Source: Streptomyces sp. NBC_01460
Lineage (GTDB): Bacteria; Actinomycetota; Actinomycetes; Streptomycetales; Streptomycetaceae
Reading direction: 5' to 3'
NCBI RefSeq assembly: GCF_036227405.1
Contig: NZ_CP109473.1
Span: 1,488,001 to 1,552,000, forward strand
DNA length: 64,000 nucleotides
Made by a program: the position numbers and the translations under genes
Part shown: one piece after another, positions 28,208 to 36,927 of the stretch
Layout of the letters: the number at the start of each line of letters is the position of its first letter
How positions within the stretch are numbered: position 1 is the stretch's first letter
The notes under the pieces: model-generated
Told to the model about the DNA's origin: nothing
Databases searched by the model: none
Seen by the model: only the letters and a program-made list of their open reading frames with translations

Positions 28208-29425
28208 TCAGGGGGCGAGGTCGGAACGCACCGCGGAGAGCAGGAACACGACGGAGCGTTCGCGCTCCGCCCAGGCGGAGGTGTCCAGTTCGACGGACTG
28301 GAGCAGCGCGCACTCGACGGTGTACCCGTTCTCGGCGAGGGCCCCTCCGAGCGCTTCCGCCTCGTCCCTGTTCGAGGCATGGGTGACGATGCGTTCCGGT
28401 CGCCGGTCGGCGACCGAGGTGACCACGGGGACGCCGCCGCCGCCGATCCGTACGACGTCGGGCTCGGGCAGGCGTTCCAGGACGTGCGGGGCGGTGCCCC
28501 TGACGACCTGGACGCCCACCTGGTAGGTGCGGGCGGCCGTCTCCGTGCGCGCGCAGGCGTCGGGGTCGCTGTCCACGGCGATCACCGCGGCGCCGAAGCG
28601 GGCCGCCTCCACGGCGAGGGCGCCGCTGCCGGAGCCGATGTCCCAGACCAGGTCGCCGGTGCGCGGCCCGAGCCGGGCCAGCTGCGCGGCGCGGAGGCCG
28701 GGCGACTCCCCCTCGCCCCACTCCCCCGTGCCGCCGTACGACGTGGCGGGAAGCGCCCATCCCCGCCGGGTGCCGTCCGGGCGGCGGCCGGCGATCCAGG
28801 CGCCGTCGACGGTGGTCTCGGGGCCGCCGCCGATGGCGATGACGACGTTGGGGTCGCGCCAGGTGTGGTCGGCCGTCTTGTCGGAGGTGAGGACGGTGAC
28901 CCGCTCGCGTGCGGTGCCGAGTTCCTCGCAGATCACGAAGGTGCGGTGGACCCCTTCGAGCAGGAGGGCCAGTTCGGCGGGACCGGCTCCGGGGGACGTC
29001 AGCACGGCCACCTTGTGGTGGGCGCGGATGACGTTGACCGCGCGGCGCAGGGTGCGCGGGTGGGCGACGACGGTCTCCGCGTCGTCCCACGGCATCCCGG
29101 CGCGGGCGAAGGCGGTGGCGACGGACGAGACGGCGGGGACGACCTCGACCTCGAGGCCGTGTTCGGGCTTGCGCAGGGTGCGTACGACGCCGAAGAAGCC
29201 GGGGTCGCCGTCGGCCAGGACCACGGCGCTGCCGCGGTGTCCGGCGATCCTGCGGGCGGCCAGGTCGACGCTGCCGAGGCGGATGCGTTCCGCGCGGCCG
29301 GAGACCTCGGGCAGCGCGAGGTGGTGGGCGGCACCGGCGACGAGCGTGGCGGCGGAGAGCGCCGCCGTGGCCGCTCTGGTCAGCGGCGAACCGTCCCAGC
29401 CGATCACCGTGACCCGGTCGGCCAT
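28208..29425 (-). CDS. cobL: CobL: precorrin-6Y C5,15-methyltransferase (decarboxylating)
   Basis: A 405-residue CbiE-CbiT fusion of cobalamin synthesis. The N-terminal half is a tetrapyrrole methylase (VVLADGDPGFFGVVRTL, EVVPAVSSVATAFARAGMPW). The C-terminal half is a Rossmann methylase with the SAM motif DLVWDIGSGSGALAVEAA (about residues 250-267) and then VIAVDSDPDA. It should methylate C5 and C15 and remove the C12 acetate carboxyl. Length equals that of known CobL proteins. It is separated from cobT by 331 bases, so it may be transcribed apart or head a cob operon. Confidence 0.93.
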   Translation of the reverse strand: MADRVTVIGWDGSPLTRAATAALSAATLVAGAAHHLALPEVSGRAERIRLGSVDLAARRIAGHRGSAVVLADGDPGFFGVVRTLRKPEHGLEVEVVPAVSSVATAFARAGMPWDDAETVVAHPRTLRRAVNVIRAHHKVAVLTSPGAGPAELALLLEGVHRTFVICEELGTARERVTVLTSDKTADHTWRDPNVVIAIGGGPETTVDGAWIAGRRPDGTRRGWALPATSYGGTGEWGEGESPGLRAAQLARLGPRTGDLVWDIGSGSGALAVEAARFGAAVIAVDSDPDACARTETAARTYQVGVQVVRGTAPHVLERLPEPDVVRIGGGGVPVVTSVADRRPERIVTHASNRDEAEALGGALAENGYTVECALLQSVELDTSAWAERERSVVFLLSAVRSDLAP

Positions 29426-29546
29426 CGTCGTCAGTCTCCTGGGTGTAGCAGGCGGGGGCTCTCCGCGCGGGATGGGCGGAGCAAGGGTGAGCGTATCCGG
29501 TCCGTACCAACGCCCTGCCGGGGGCTCCCGTACCCCGGGGAGGAGG

Positions 29547-30185
29547 TCAGTTCCAGTCGTTGTACGTGCCGTAGCCGCCCGCGTCGGCCAGCTGCTCGGC
29601 GACGCCCTCCAGGTCCTCCGGCAGGAGCCCCCAGACGATGAGGTCGGTCCTGATGTCGGTCCAGCCCCCGTCCTCGGTCGCGGTCCTGGCTATCCGCGCG
29701 TTGCGCAGGACTCCCTCGCTGATGCAGCCCAGCTTCTGGGCGACCTGCTGGGAGGCGGTGTTCCCGGCGGGGGTCCGCAGCTCGATGCGCTCGAAGCCCT
29801 GGTCGCGGAAGAGCCACTCGGCGAGGGCCAGGACGGCCTCGGTGGCGTATCCCTCGCCGCGGGCCCAGGGCGCGGTGATGTAGCGGACCTCGGTGGCCAG
29901 GGTGCGCCGGTCGGTGTTGAGGAGCCGGACGGATCCGACGAGGCGCTGGGTGAGGAACTCGGTGACGGCGAAGACGATGCCGTTGCCCTGGGAGCGCTCG
30001 GCGGGGGCGATCCTGCGGACCCACCGTTCGGCGTCGACCTGGGTGTAGGGGTGGGGGGCTTCGGTCCACGCGGTGACCAGCTCGTCGTTCATCATCTCGA
30101 TGTACGCCGGGACGTCCGCCATGTCGAAGGGGCGCAGCACCAACCTGTCCGTGCTGATGGAGATGGACGGGAAGGTGGTAGTCAT
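29547..30185 (-). CDS. RimJ/RimL-type GNAT acetyltransferase
   Basis: A 212-residue N-acetyltransferase. It has the opening TDRLVLRPFDMADVPAYIEM, the acetyl-CoA loop WARGEGYATEAVLALAEW (residues 107-124) and the closing NTASQQVAQKLGCISEGVLR, all as in RimJ/RimL proteins that acetylate ribosomal proteins or other amines. The start MTTTFPSISI is chosen because GGAG lies 6 bases before it. The neighbours are unrelated in function. Confidence 0.9.
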   Translation of the reverse strand: MTTTFPSISISTDRLVLRPFDMADVPAYIEMMNDELVTAWTEAPHPYTQVDAERWVRRIAPAERSQGNGIVFAVTEFLTQRLVGSVRLLNTDRRTLATEVRYITAPWARGEGYATEAVLALAEWLFRDQGFERIELRTPAGNTASQQVAQKLGCISEGVLRNARIARTATEDGGWTDIRTDLIVWGLLPEDLEGVAEQLADAGGYGTYNDWN

Positions 30186-30269
30186 GCGCAGCTCCATGCC
30201 GAAGACCGTGTAAAGGCTCCAGCATGCAGCATCGGGGCGTGGATGTGCATGGCCGGGTCCGCACGGCGG

Positions 30270-30303
30270 AGCCCCGCACACCCTGGTGCGGGCGTGCGGG
30301 GCT
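30270..30303 (-). terminator. Hairpin after metQ
   Basis: AGCCCCGCAC (30270-30279) pairs with GTGCGGGGCT (30294-30303) around a 14-base loop, 25 bases past the metQ stop. Confidence 0.7.
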
Positions 30304-30327
30304 CGTGCGGCAAGTGGCGCCGGGGGG

Positions 30328-31194
30328 TCAGGACTTCACGGGTGCGCCGAACGCGGGGATGATCGATCCCTTGTAGGTGTCCTCGATGAACTTCTTGACC
30401 TCGTCGGAGTTCAGGAGCTTCGCGAGCTTCTGGACCCGCGGGTCCTCCTCGTTGCCCTCCTTGACGGCCAGGAGGTTGGCGTACGGGTTGCCCTCGGCCT
30501 TCTCCAGGGCCAGGGAGTCCTTGGCCGGCTGGTAACCGGCCTCGATCGCGTAGTTGCCGTTGATGACTGCGGCGTCGACGTCGTCCAGGGCACGCGGCAC
30601 GGTCGCGGCCTCGATCTCCTTGAACTCCAGGCCCTTCTTGTCCGTGATGTCGCTGAGCTTGGCGTTGGTGCCGACGCCGTCCTTGACGGTGATCAGCCCG
30701 TTCTCGGCGAGCAGCTGGAGCGCGCGGCCCTCGTTGGTGGTGTCGTTGGGGACGGCGACGGTCTGGCCGGCCTTGATGTCCTTGAGGTCCTTGACCTTCT
30801 TGGAGTAGAGGCCGAGGGGCTCGAGGTGGACGTCGACGACCGGGACGATGTGGGTCTTGTTCTTCTTGTTGAAGTCGTCCAGGTAGGGCTTGTGCTGGAA
30901 GAAGTTGGCGTCGACCTGGCCGTTCTCGGTGGCGGTGTTCGGCAGGACGTAGTCCGTGAACTCCTTGACCTCCAGCTTGAGGCCGGCCTTCTCCGCCAGG
31001 TTCTTCTTGATGTAGTTCAGGATGTCGGCGTGCGGCACGGGGGACGCGGCGACGACGAGCGCCTTGGACGTGTCCGCGCCGGCGCCGGTCTCACCCTTGG
31101 ACGCCGGGTCGGAGTCCGTGCCGCAGGCGCTGAGGCCGAAGGCGAGGGCGGCGGTGGCGGCGGCAGCCGCGGTGATCTTGATGTTCTTACGCAC
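30328..31194 (-). CDS. metQ: Methionine-binding lipoprotein MetQ
   Basis: A 288-residue NlpA-family lipoprotein that captures D/L-methionine for MetNI. The GTG start VRKNIKITAA is preferred because AAAGAGG precedes it and a lipoprotein signal follows, with the lipobox GLSAC giving Cys24. Family motifs include ASPVPHADILNYIKKNLAEK and VDANFFQHKPYLDDFNKKN. It is the last gene of metN-I-Q and ends at a hairpin. Confidence 0.95.
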   Translation of the reverse strand: MRKNIKITAAAAATAALAFGLSACGTDSDPASKGETGAGADTSKALVVAASPVPHADILNYIKKNLAEKAGLKLEVKEFTDYVLPNTATENGQVDANFFQHKPYLDDFNKKNKTHIVPVVDVHLEPLGLYSKKVKDLKDIKAGQTVAVPNDTTNEGRALQLLAENGLITVKDGVGTNAKLSDITDKKGLEFKEIEAATVPRALDDVDAAVINGNYAIEAGYQPAKDSLALEKAEGNPYANLLAVKEGNEEDPRVQKLAKLLNSDEVKKFIEDTYKGSIIPAFGAPVKS

Positions 31195-31267
31195 GAAGAG
31201 TGCCTCTTTCCGGTGGTGAAGGTGGTGCGCCCGGACAAGGAGTGCGGGCTTCATGGGGAGATGAGGT

Positions 31268-31939
31268 TCAGGAGGTGGTGCGGCCCCGGCGGGCCAGCAG
31301 GCGTCCGGCTCCGTCGCCGATCAGCTGGACCACGGTCACGATGACGATCAGCAGCACGACGGTGACGAGCATGAACTGGTTGTCGAACCGCTGGAATCCG
31401 TAGGTGACGGCCTTGGAGCCGAGTCCTTCGCCGCCGACCGCGCCGGCCATGGCGGAGTAGCCGATGAGCACGATCACGGTGGTGGTGACGCCGGAGACGA
31501 GCGAGGGCAGGGCCTGCGGCAGCAGGACCTTGCGGACGATCGTCGGGATCGAGCCGCCCATCGACTGGACGGCTTCGACGAGGCCGTGGTCGACCTCGCG
31601 CACCGCCGTCTCGACGAGCCGCGCGAAGAAGGGGATGGCACCGACGGCGAGCGGCACGATCATCGCGGACGGACCGATGAAGGTGCCGACGACCCAGGTG
31701 GTGAAGGGGATCAGGGCGATCAGCAGGATGATGAACGGCAGCGAGCGGCCGATGTTCACGATGACGCCGATGACCTTGTTCACCGCGGTGTTCTGCAGCA
31801 GTCCGCCCTTGTCGGTGAGGACGAGCAGGATGCCTAGGGGCAGTCCGCCGACGACGGTGACGAGCGTGGACCAGAGCACCATGTAGAGGGTGTCGATGGT
31901 TCCCTGCGTGAGCAGTGGCTGCATTTCGGACCAGGTCAC
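31268..31939 (-). CDS. metI: Methionine ABC transporter permease MetI
   Basis: A 223-residue inner-membrane permease with five helices. The start MTWSEMQPLLTQGTIDTLYM and the interior NIGRSLPFIILLIALIPFTT are characteristic. The ATPase-contact loop is AVQSMGGSIPTIVRKVLLPQ. Its start overlaps the metN stop by 4 bases (ATGA) and metQ follows 73 bases later. Confidence 0.96.
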   Translation of the reverse strand: MTWSEMQPLLTQGTIDTLYMVLWSTLVTVVGGLPLGILLVLTDKGGLLQNTAVNKVIGVIVNIGRSLPFIILLIALIPFTTWVVGTFIGPSAMIVPLAVGAIPFFARLVETAVREVDHGLVEAVQSMGGSIPTIVRKVLLPQALPSLVSGVTTTVIVLIGYSAMAGAVGGEGLGSKAVTYGFQRFDNQFMLVTVVLLIVIVTVVQLIGDGAGRLLARRGRTTS

Positions 31940-33018
31940 TTCGCCACCTCCTTGGTGATCGGGGCGGGGGTCTGCGCGGGGACGGCAGGGGTGTCGGCGA
32001 GGGCGTCGGCGGGGGCGTCGTTCACGATCTCGGCCTGGAGGCCCTGCTCACGCAGGAAGCCGATCGGTACGACGTTCTCCTCGAAACGGCCGGGGAGCTC
32101 GATGCGCATGCGGCCGATCTGCTTGCCGCCGACGGTGTCCATGGCGGCACCGAGGATCGAGATGTCGATGTTGTACGTGCGGGAGAGCTGTGAGATCACC
32201 GGCTGGGCGGCGGCCTCGCCGTGGAAGGTGACGTCCACGACGGTGGAGCCGGGGCCGGACGCGGTGCCTCCGACGGGGAACAGCTCGTGGGCCAGCTCGG
32301 AGCCGGGGGTGGCCAGCAGGGAGCCGACGGTTCCCGACTCGACGATGCGGCCCTGCCTCATCAGCGCGGCGGAGTCGCAGACGGTCTTGACGACGTCCAT
32401 CTCGTGCGTGATGAGCAGGACGGTGAGGCCGAGCTCCTGGTTCAGGTCGCGCAGCAGCTGGAGGATGGAACGGGTGGTCTCGGGGTCCAGCGCGGAGGTC
32501 GCCTCGTCGGAGAGGAGCACCTTCGGGTCGCCCGCGAGAGCGCGGGCGATGCCGACGCGCTGCTTCTGGCCTCCGGACAGCTGACCGGGGTAGGCCTTCG
32601 CCTTGTCGGCGAGTCCCACGAGGTCGAGGAGGGCGAGCGCCTTGGCGGTGCGTGCCTGCCCGGAGAATCCGAGGATCTCCAGGGGCAGCTCGACGTTGTC
32701 CCGCACGGTGCGCGAGTCCAGCAGGTTGAAGTGCTGGAAGACCATACCGATGCGGCTGCGTGCCCGGCGGAGCTCCTTGCCGGCGCGGCGGCCGCGTCCC
32801 GCGAGGGCGGTGAGGTCCTGTCCGGCGACCGTCACGGTGCCCGAGGTGGGGCGTTCGAGGAGGTTGACGCAGCGGATCAGGGAGGACTTGCCGGCGCCGC
32901 TCTGTCCGATGACGCCGTAGACCTCGCCTTCGCGGACGTGCAGGTCCACGCCGTCCAGGGCGGTGACCTCGCGGCCGCGTGACTGGTAGACCTTCGTGAG
33001 GCCCGAAGTGGTGATCAC
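31936..33018 (-). CDS. metN: Methionine ABC transporter ATPase MetN
   Basis: A 360-residue ATPase that drives methionine uptake. Walker A is GQSGAGKSS (residues 38-46), the signature LSGGQKQR, Walker B KVLLSDEAT and the switch ITHEMD. The C-terminal NIL domain (TFHGEAAAQPVISQLSRTYN) senses cytoplasmic methionine and gives trans-inhibition in E. coli MetN. The GTG start at 33018 (VITTSGLTKVY) fits homologues; an ATG 54 bases upstream is less likely. A 226-base leader separates it from a candidate leader peptide. Confidence 0.95.
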   Translation of the reverse strand: MITTSGLTKVYQSRGREVTALDGVDLHVREGEVYGVIGQSGAGKSSLIRCVNLLERPTSGTVTVAGQDLTALAGRGRRAGKELRRARSRIGMVFQHFNLLDSRTVRDNVELPLEILGFSGQARTAKALALLDLVGLADKAKAYPGQLSGGQKQRVGIARALAGDPKVLLSDEATSALDPETTRSILQLLRDLNQELGLTVLLITHEMDVVKTVCDSAALMRQGRIVESGTVGSLLATPGSELAHELFPVGGTASGPGSTVVDVTFHGEAAAQPVISQLSRTYNIDISILGAAMDTVGGKQIGRMRIELPGRFEENVVPIGFLREQGLQAEIVNDAPADALADTPAVPAQTPAPITKEVAK

Positions 33019-33244
33019 AGGGTTTCCGTCACTGTCGAGTGCACGGCGCGGGGTCCGCCGGGCACGGGGCATTCGTCTGATGAGACTGTTGAGACTTTTC
33101 TCAGTGGTCGACCGGTGGGAGTCTCGGCATGGTCCGGACCCGACGGGAAGCCGGGCGCGGGCATGCCCGGGCCGCGGGAATCCGCAGGGGAAGGACGGCA
33201 CGGGCTCGGTCTCGCTTCGGGGCGCGAGGCTCAGGCGTGGGCCC
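33019..33244 (-). promoter_or_regulatory. Structured leader before metN
   Basis: On the minus strand, after the small frame at 33245-33331, come CTCGC-GCCCCGAA-GCGAG, the palindrome GGGCATGCCC within a GCCCGGGCATGCCCGCGC stretch, and repeated GAGAC/GTCTC pieces close to metN. Several of these could form alternative stems. There is no match to the SAM-I or SAM-IV riboswitch cores as I know them. Attenuation is inferred, not shown. Confidence 0.35.
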
Positions 33245-33331
33245 TCAGAAGGCGCGCATTCGACACATACAACGAGCACCGGGCGTCAGGATCGCCTCGG
33301 TCGCAGGGCTGCGGTAGCTCGTCGTGGTCAT
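33245..33331 (-). CDS. Candidate 28-residue leader peptide before metN
   Basis: The small frame begins MTTTSYRSPATEAILTPGAR and ends CMCRMRAF. Its last eight residues hold two Met and two Cys, both sulfur amino acids, and it sits upstream of the methionine importer genes. The ATG is preceded by TTGGGGC only one base away, so it may be leaderless, with TTTACT as a -10. The Met and Cys codons placed before possible alternative hairpins would suit ribosome-mediated attenuation. It could also be a chance frame. Confidence 0.35.
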   Translation of the reverse strand: MTTTSYRSPATEAILTPGARCMCRMRAF

Positions 33332-33619
33332 GCCCCAAGTAAAACAGACGTAACGTTCCGCCCTCGCGGGGTGTCCGCATTCCGGACGGCCGCGGACAGC
33401 TCATCCGGCTCGCCCCTTTCCTTCCCCACGCCTCTTTGACCTGCGGTGACGCAGGCGGTGCCCGACCCCCTCCCCCGTGGCGGATCGATCATGCCGTGCG
33501 GCCCCTGTGGCAAAGGCCACGCTTCCTGGACGCGGAGCGCGGCCGTCACCGGGGGCAGGCGTCCACACCCCGCCGGGGCCGCACGCGGCGACCGGCGCCG
33601 CCCGTAATACCCTCGTCCC

Positions 33620-33979
33620 ATGCTTGACGTCCTGACGGTCGCGGTCGCCGTGACCGCGCTCGCCCTCGCCGCCTGGTGCGGATTCGCCGCCTACCGGGAC
33701 CAGCCCACGAAGGACTGGCACTTCATCGGCATGGCGGTCGTCTCCGTGCTGGCGCTGGCGCAGCTGGTCGTGGGAATCGTGCAGCTGGCACGCGGCGAGC
33801 GGCCCGAGCAGGGCATGACGATCTTCATCGCCTATCTGGTCGGCGCCTTCGCGGCCGTGCCGGCGGCGGGATTCCTGTCGCTGTCGGAGCGGACCCGCTG
33901 GGGCTCGGTGACGGTGGCGGCCGGCGCGGTCGTGCTCGCCGTCCTCGAAGTGCGGCTCTACGACATCTGGGGAAGCTGA
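33620..33979 (+). CDS. Small four-helix membrane protein
   Basis: A 119-residue hydrophobic protein (MLDVLTVAVAVTALALAAWC) with four predicted membrane helices and short loops such as RDQPTKDW and ARGERPEQ. No known domain is recognised. It is followed 2 bases later by another membrane protein gene, so the two are co-transcribed. Possible -10 TAATAC lies 14 bases upstream (33606-33611). The sequence 33440-33455 (CCTGCG-GTGA-CGCAGG) is the only other structure seen in the 33332-33619 gap. Confidence 0.75.
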   Translation: MLDVLTVAVAVTALALAAWCGFAAYRDQPTKDWHFIGMAVVSVLALAQLVVGIVQLARGERPEQGMTIFIAYLVGAFAAVPAAGFLSLSERTRWGSVTVAAGAVVLAVLEVRLYDIWGS

Positions 33980-33981
33980 CC

Positions 33982-34428
33982 ATGAGCGACACCGACCGCA
34001 CGGGAGAGCCCTCCTCCACCGCCCCGCCGCGGAAGCAGCGGTTCGAGCTGGGCACCGGGCCGGGCCGCGTACTGGTCTGGTTCTACGGGGTGTTCACGGT
34101 GGCCGCCGCGTCCCGCTCGATCGTCGAGATGATCCTGGACTTCGGGAAGGCCCCTCTCGCGTACACCCTCTCGGCCGTCGCCGCCGTCGTGTACGGATTC
34201 ATCACGTACTCCCTGGTGCGGGGCGGCGAGAAGGCACGCAGGGCGGCGCTGATGTGCTGCGCCGCCGAGCTCGCGGGCGTGCTGATCGTCGGTACCTGGA
34301 CGCTGGTGGAGCCTTCCGCCTTCCCGGACTCCACCGTGTGGTCGGGCTTCGGCATGGGCTACCTGCTCATCCCGGTGATCCTTCCGATCACCGGGATGAT
34401 CTGGCTGCGCCGCGCGCGCAACGCCTGA
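33982..34428 (+). CDS. Four-helix membrane protein of unknown function
   Basis: A 148-residue protein. A polar N-terminus (SDTDRTGEPSSTAPPRKQRF) precedes four hydrophobic helices, including VLVWFYGVFTVAAASRSIVE and MGYLLIPVILPITGMIWLRR. It starts 2 bases after the previous small membrane protein gene. I recognise it only as a conserved streptomycete integral membrane protein. It converges with a GNAT gene. Confidence 0.8.
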   Translation: MSDTDRTGEPSSTAPPRKQRFELGTGPGRVLVWFYGVFTVAAASRSIVEMILDFGKAPLAYTLSAVAAVVYGFITYSLVRGGEKARRAALMCCAAELAGVLIVGTWTLVEPSAFPDSTVWSGFGMGYLLIPVILPITGMIWLRRARNA

Positions 34429-34450
34429 GACCGGGCGTCACGGACGTCGT

Positions 34451-34954
34451 TCAGGCGCTGGCCGCGAAGGCCTGCGCGGTGGCGTCCTTCTCCAGCAGGA
34501 CCAGTTCGACGCCGTCCCCTCCGGTGGCGTTCCCCACCCGGGCGTAGCCCGCCTTCCGGTAGAGCCGGAGATTGCCCTCGCTGCGCTCCCCGGTGTGCAG
34601 GCGGAAGCGGGTGGCCGAACGCCCGTCGGCCAGGCCGGATTCCGCGGCCCGCAGGAGACGGGTGCCGAGGCCGTGGTTGCGGAGCCGGGGGTGGACGCAG
34701 AGCTTGCCGATCCGGCCGGCGCCGTCCGCGTCGGTGAAGCCGCGCACGGAACCGACGACTTCGTCGCCGAGCCGGGCCACGAACACCAGGTCGGTGGCGA
34801 CTTCGTCCCGGACGGAGTCGAAGGTCTGGACGAGTGGCTCGATCCGGTAGTTGCCGTAGAGCTCCGCCTCGCTCTGGAAACAGAGGTACTGGAGTCTGAA
34901 GATCTGCTCGACGTCCTGTGCCGCCGCCGCCGAGATGGTCACACTCATGCCCAT
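34451..34954 (-). CDS. GNAT-family N-acetyltransferase
   Basis: A 167-residue single-domain acetyltransferase. The acetyl-CoA motif is HPRLRNHGLGTRLLRAAESG (N-H-G-L-G-T) and the ending is GNLRLYRKAGYARVG. The start at MGMSVTISAA is chosen from GGGAGG lying 9 bases upstream; the second Met (MSVTIS) is possible. It follows the sigma-like gene by 37 bases, so the two may be co-transcribed. The acceptor is unknown. Confidence 0.85.
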   Translation of the reverse strand: MGMSVTISAAAAQDVEQIFRLQYLCFQSEAELYGNYRIEPLVQTFDSVRDEVATDLVFVARLGDEVVGSVRGFTDADGAGRIGKLCVHPRLRNHGLGTRLLRAAESGLADGRSATRFRLHTGERSEGNLRLYRKAGYARVGNATGGDGVELVLLEKDATAQAFAASA

Positions 34955-34991
34955 GTGTGCATGCCTCCCGCTCACCTGATCCGCCGGTTGT

Positions 34992-35561
34992 CTACCGCTC
35001 CTTTCCCCGCAGTTCAGGAGCTACAACCTCCGCCGCGAGCATTCTGCGCAGACATCCGAGGCATCGGGAACGCATAGGGCCCAAACTGCCCTGTGACATA
35101 CCCAACTCCCCCGCGATCTCCCGGTAGGTGGGGTCGTGCGGAGCCAGCATCGCCTCCAGCAGGCGCGGGCACCGTCCGGGCAGCCGGCCCACCGCGGCGC
35201 GCAGCGCCCTGCGTTCGTCGGCCCCGACCGCGATCCGTTCGGGGCACCCGGCCCAGTCGCCCGGCGGCCCGTCCGCGGTGTACGGGCGCTCGCGCCGGGT
35301 CCGGCGGCGGGCCGTGCGCGCCTCCGCCCGTACGGCGGCGCGGACCCAGCGGACGGGGTCGGCGGGCACCGCCGGAGCGGTACCGCGCTCCAGCAGCCGC
35401 AGCCACACCGCCTGTTCCAGGTCCGCGGCCTCGGTTCCGGCGGCCGGGGCCTCGGCTGCCGCCTCCGCGCGTACGAGCGCGTGGAGGGCCTGGACGACGG
35501 CTCGGCCCTGGTCATCCGCTCGCCCGGCCGGCGCCGCGGGAACATGATCCAGAAGATTCAT
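34992..35561 (-). CDS. Sigma-70-family (ECF-like) RNA polymerase sigma factor
   Basis: A 189-residue small sigma factor. A weak region 2 is seen at residues 45-95 (AADLEQAVWLRLLERG ... WVRAAVRAEARTARRRTRRE). Region 4 at residues 110-180 is clearer, ending with the helix-turn-helix YREIAGELGMSQGSLGPMRS and then RCLGCLRRML. No anti-sigma gene adjoins it; a GNAT gene follows. The region 2 match is diverged, so it may recognise promoters unusually or act as an auxiliary factor. S. coelicolor has an orthologue at the same place, from memory. Confidence 0.8.
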   Translation of the reverse strand: MNLLDHVPAAPAGRADDQGRAVVQALHALVRAEAAAEAPAAGTEAADLEQAVWLRLLERGTAPAVPADPVRWVRAAVRAEARTARRRTRRERPYTADGPPGDWAGCPERIAVGADERRALRAAVGRLPGRCPRLLEAMLAPHDPTYREIAGELGMSQGSLGPMRSRCLGCLRRMLAAEVVAPELRGKER

Positions 35562-35628
35562 GCCCCGTCAACGCTCCCCGCGACCGGCCGGTTGCCGCGC
35601 ACGGGGAGCTCCACCCGACCGGGGCATG

Positions 35629-35655
35629 CAGGCCGGGCGGCTGACGCCCGGCCTG
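35629..35655 (-). terminator. Hairpin after glpQ
   Basis: CAGGCCGGGCG (35629-35639) pairs with CGCCCGGCCTG (35645-35655) around GCTGA, 12 bases past the glpQ stop. Confidence 0.75.
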
Positions 35656-35666
35656 TCACGCGGCGC

Positions 35667-36827
35667 TCAGTCCCGGGCGAAGTCGGCCGCCGCGAGCAGG
35701 GCGGTGTCCGGGTTGTCGGAGAAGATCCCGTCGATGCCCGCCTCGAAGTAGACCCGGAGCGCACCGAAGGCGTCGCCGTACGCGTTCGGGTCCGTGCCGC
35801 GCCGGAACTCCGCCGGCAGGAAGGTGTTCTCGTTGCGCAGGGTGTACGGGTGCAGGACCAGGCCCCGCGCGTGGGCGTCCGCGACCAGGGTGGTGGGGGT
35901 GGTGAGGCGCCCCGCGGCGTCCCTGGGGACGACCAGGTCGAGGGTGGGGCCGATGCCCTGTGCGAACGAGGCGATCCACTTCAGCCCCTCGGGCTTCACC
36001 AGATCGGCGACGGTACGGGGATCGCCGGCCTCCACGAAGTCCCAGGGCCGCTCCTTCGGCCCGGACAGCAGCACGACCCGGGGAGTGGCGACGAGCTCCG
36101 CCAGCCGCCGCACCGAGCCCGGCTCGAAGGACTGGAGGATCAGCGGGGAGTTCGCGCGGTGCCTGCCGTAGCGGCGCAGCAGCTTCGCGAGGGGCTCCTC
36201 CAGGCCGAGCCCCAGGCCCCTGAAGTAGGAGGGGTGCTTGGTCTCGACGTAGAGCCAGACGGGCCTGCCCCGCCTGCGGCCCTCCTTGTCGGCCCAGCGC
36301 AGGACCTCCTCGAAGGTGGGGATCTCCCAGCGCCCGTCGTAGAGGGTGTTCTCCTGGCGGTTGCCGGGGATGCGCTCCTTCGCCCGGAGGGTCTTCAGCT
36401 CGGCGAGGGTGAAGTCCTCGGTGAACCAGCCGGTGAGCGATATGCCGTCGACCTTCTTGGTCGCCTTGCGGCTCGCGAATTCGGGGTGGTCGGCGACGTC
36501 CGTGGTCCCGGTGATGTCGTTCTCGTGACGGCAGACCAGATGGCCGTCCTTGGTCGGCACGAGGTCCTGCTCGACGATGTGTGCGCCCATGTCCAGCGCC
36601 AGCTGGTAGGAGCCGAGGGTGTGCTCGGGACGGTAGCCGCTGGCGCCGCGGTGGCCGATGACGGTGGGCACGGGCAGGTCCCGGTAGGAGCCGTTGCCGC
36701 CGCCTCGGCCGTCCGCGGCGCCGCGCCCGGCCGCGTGGGCCGTGCCGGAGATGCTGAGGGCCGTGCCGAGGACGGCGGCCCCCAGGAGGGTCCGCCGACC
36801 GGGTGCAGTCCGCGCGCGCTCTGTCAT
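35667..36827 (-). CDS. glpQ: Secreted glycerophosphodiester phosphodiesterase
   Basis: A 386-residue phosphodiesterase that should release glycerol-3-phosphate from phospholipid head-group diesters outside the cell. The N-terminus is a Tat signal (PGRRTLLGAAVLG, cleavage near AHA-AG). The catalytic pair is His59 (GHRGASG) and His101 (CRHENDITG), with metal ligands Glu86 and Asp88 (IVEQDLVPTKDGH). It corresponds to glpQ1 of S. coelicolor, reported to be under phosphate control by PhoP. A diffuse PHO-like repeat lies upstream. Confidence 0.93.
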   Translation of the reverse strand: MTERARTAPGRRTLLGAAVLGTALSISGTAHAAGRGAADGRGGGNGSYRDLPVPTVIGHRGASGYRPEHTLGSYQLALDMGAHIVEQDLVPTKDGHLVCRHENDITGTTDVADHPEFASRKATKKVDGISLTGWFTEDFTLAELKTLRAKERIPGNRQENTLYDGRWEIPTFEEVLRWADKEGRRRGRPVWLYVETKHPSYFRGLGLGLEEPLAKLLRRYGRHRANSPLILQSFEPGSVRRLAELVATPRVVLLSGPKERPWDFVEAGDPRTVADLVKPEGLKWIASFAQGIGPTLDLVVPRDAAGRLTTPTTLVADAHARGLVLHPYTLRNENTFLPAEFRRGTDPNAYGDAFGALRVYFEAGIDGIFSDNPDTALLAAADFARD

Positions 36828-36927
36828 GAATGCTCCTCGCCTGTGATGTCCGGCACCTTCGGGGGGAGGCTTGATCGTAGGCAGCTACGCCATCGGTGGG
36901 GCGGCCGGTGGACGAACATGGCGGAAA

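Noticed and set aside
33019..33350. SAM-I or SAM-IV riboswitch before metN
   Set aside because: The diagnostic core words are missing; GGCATGACC only superficially resembles the SAM-IV start.
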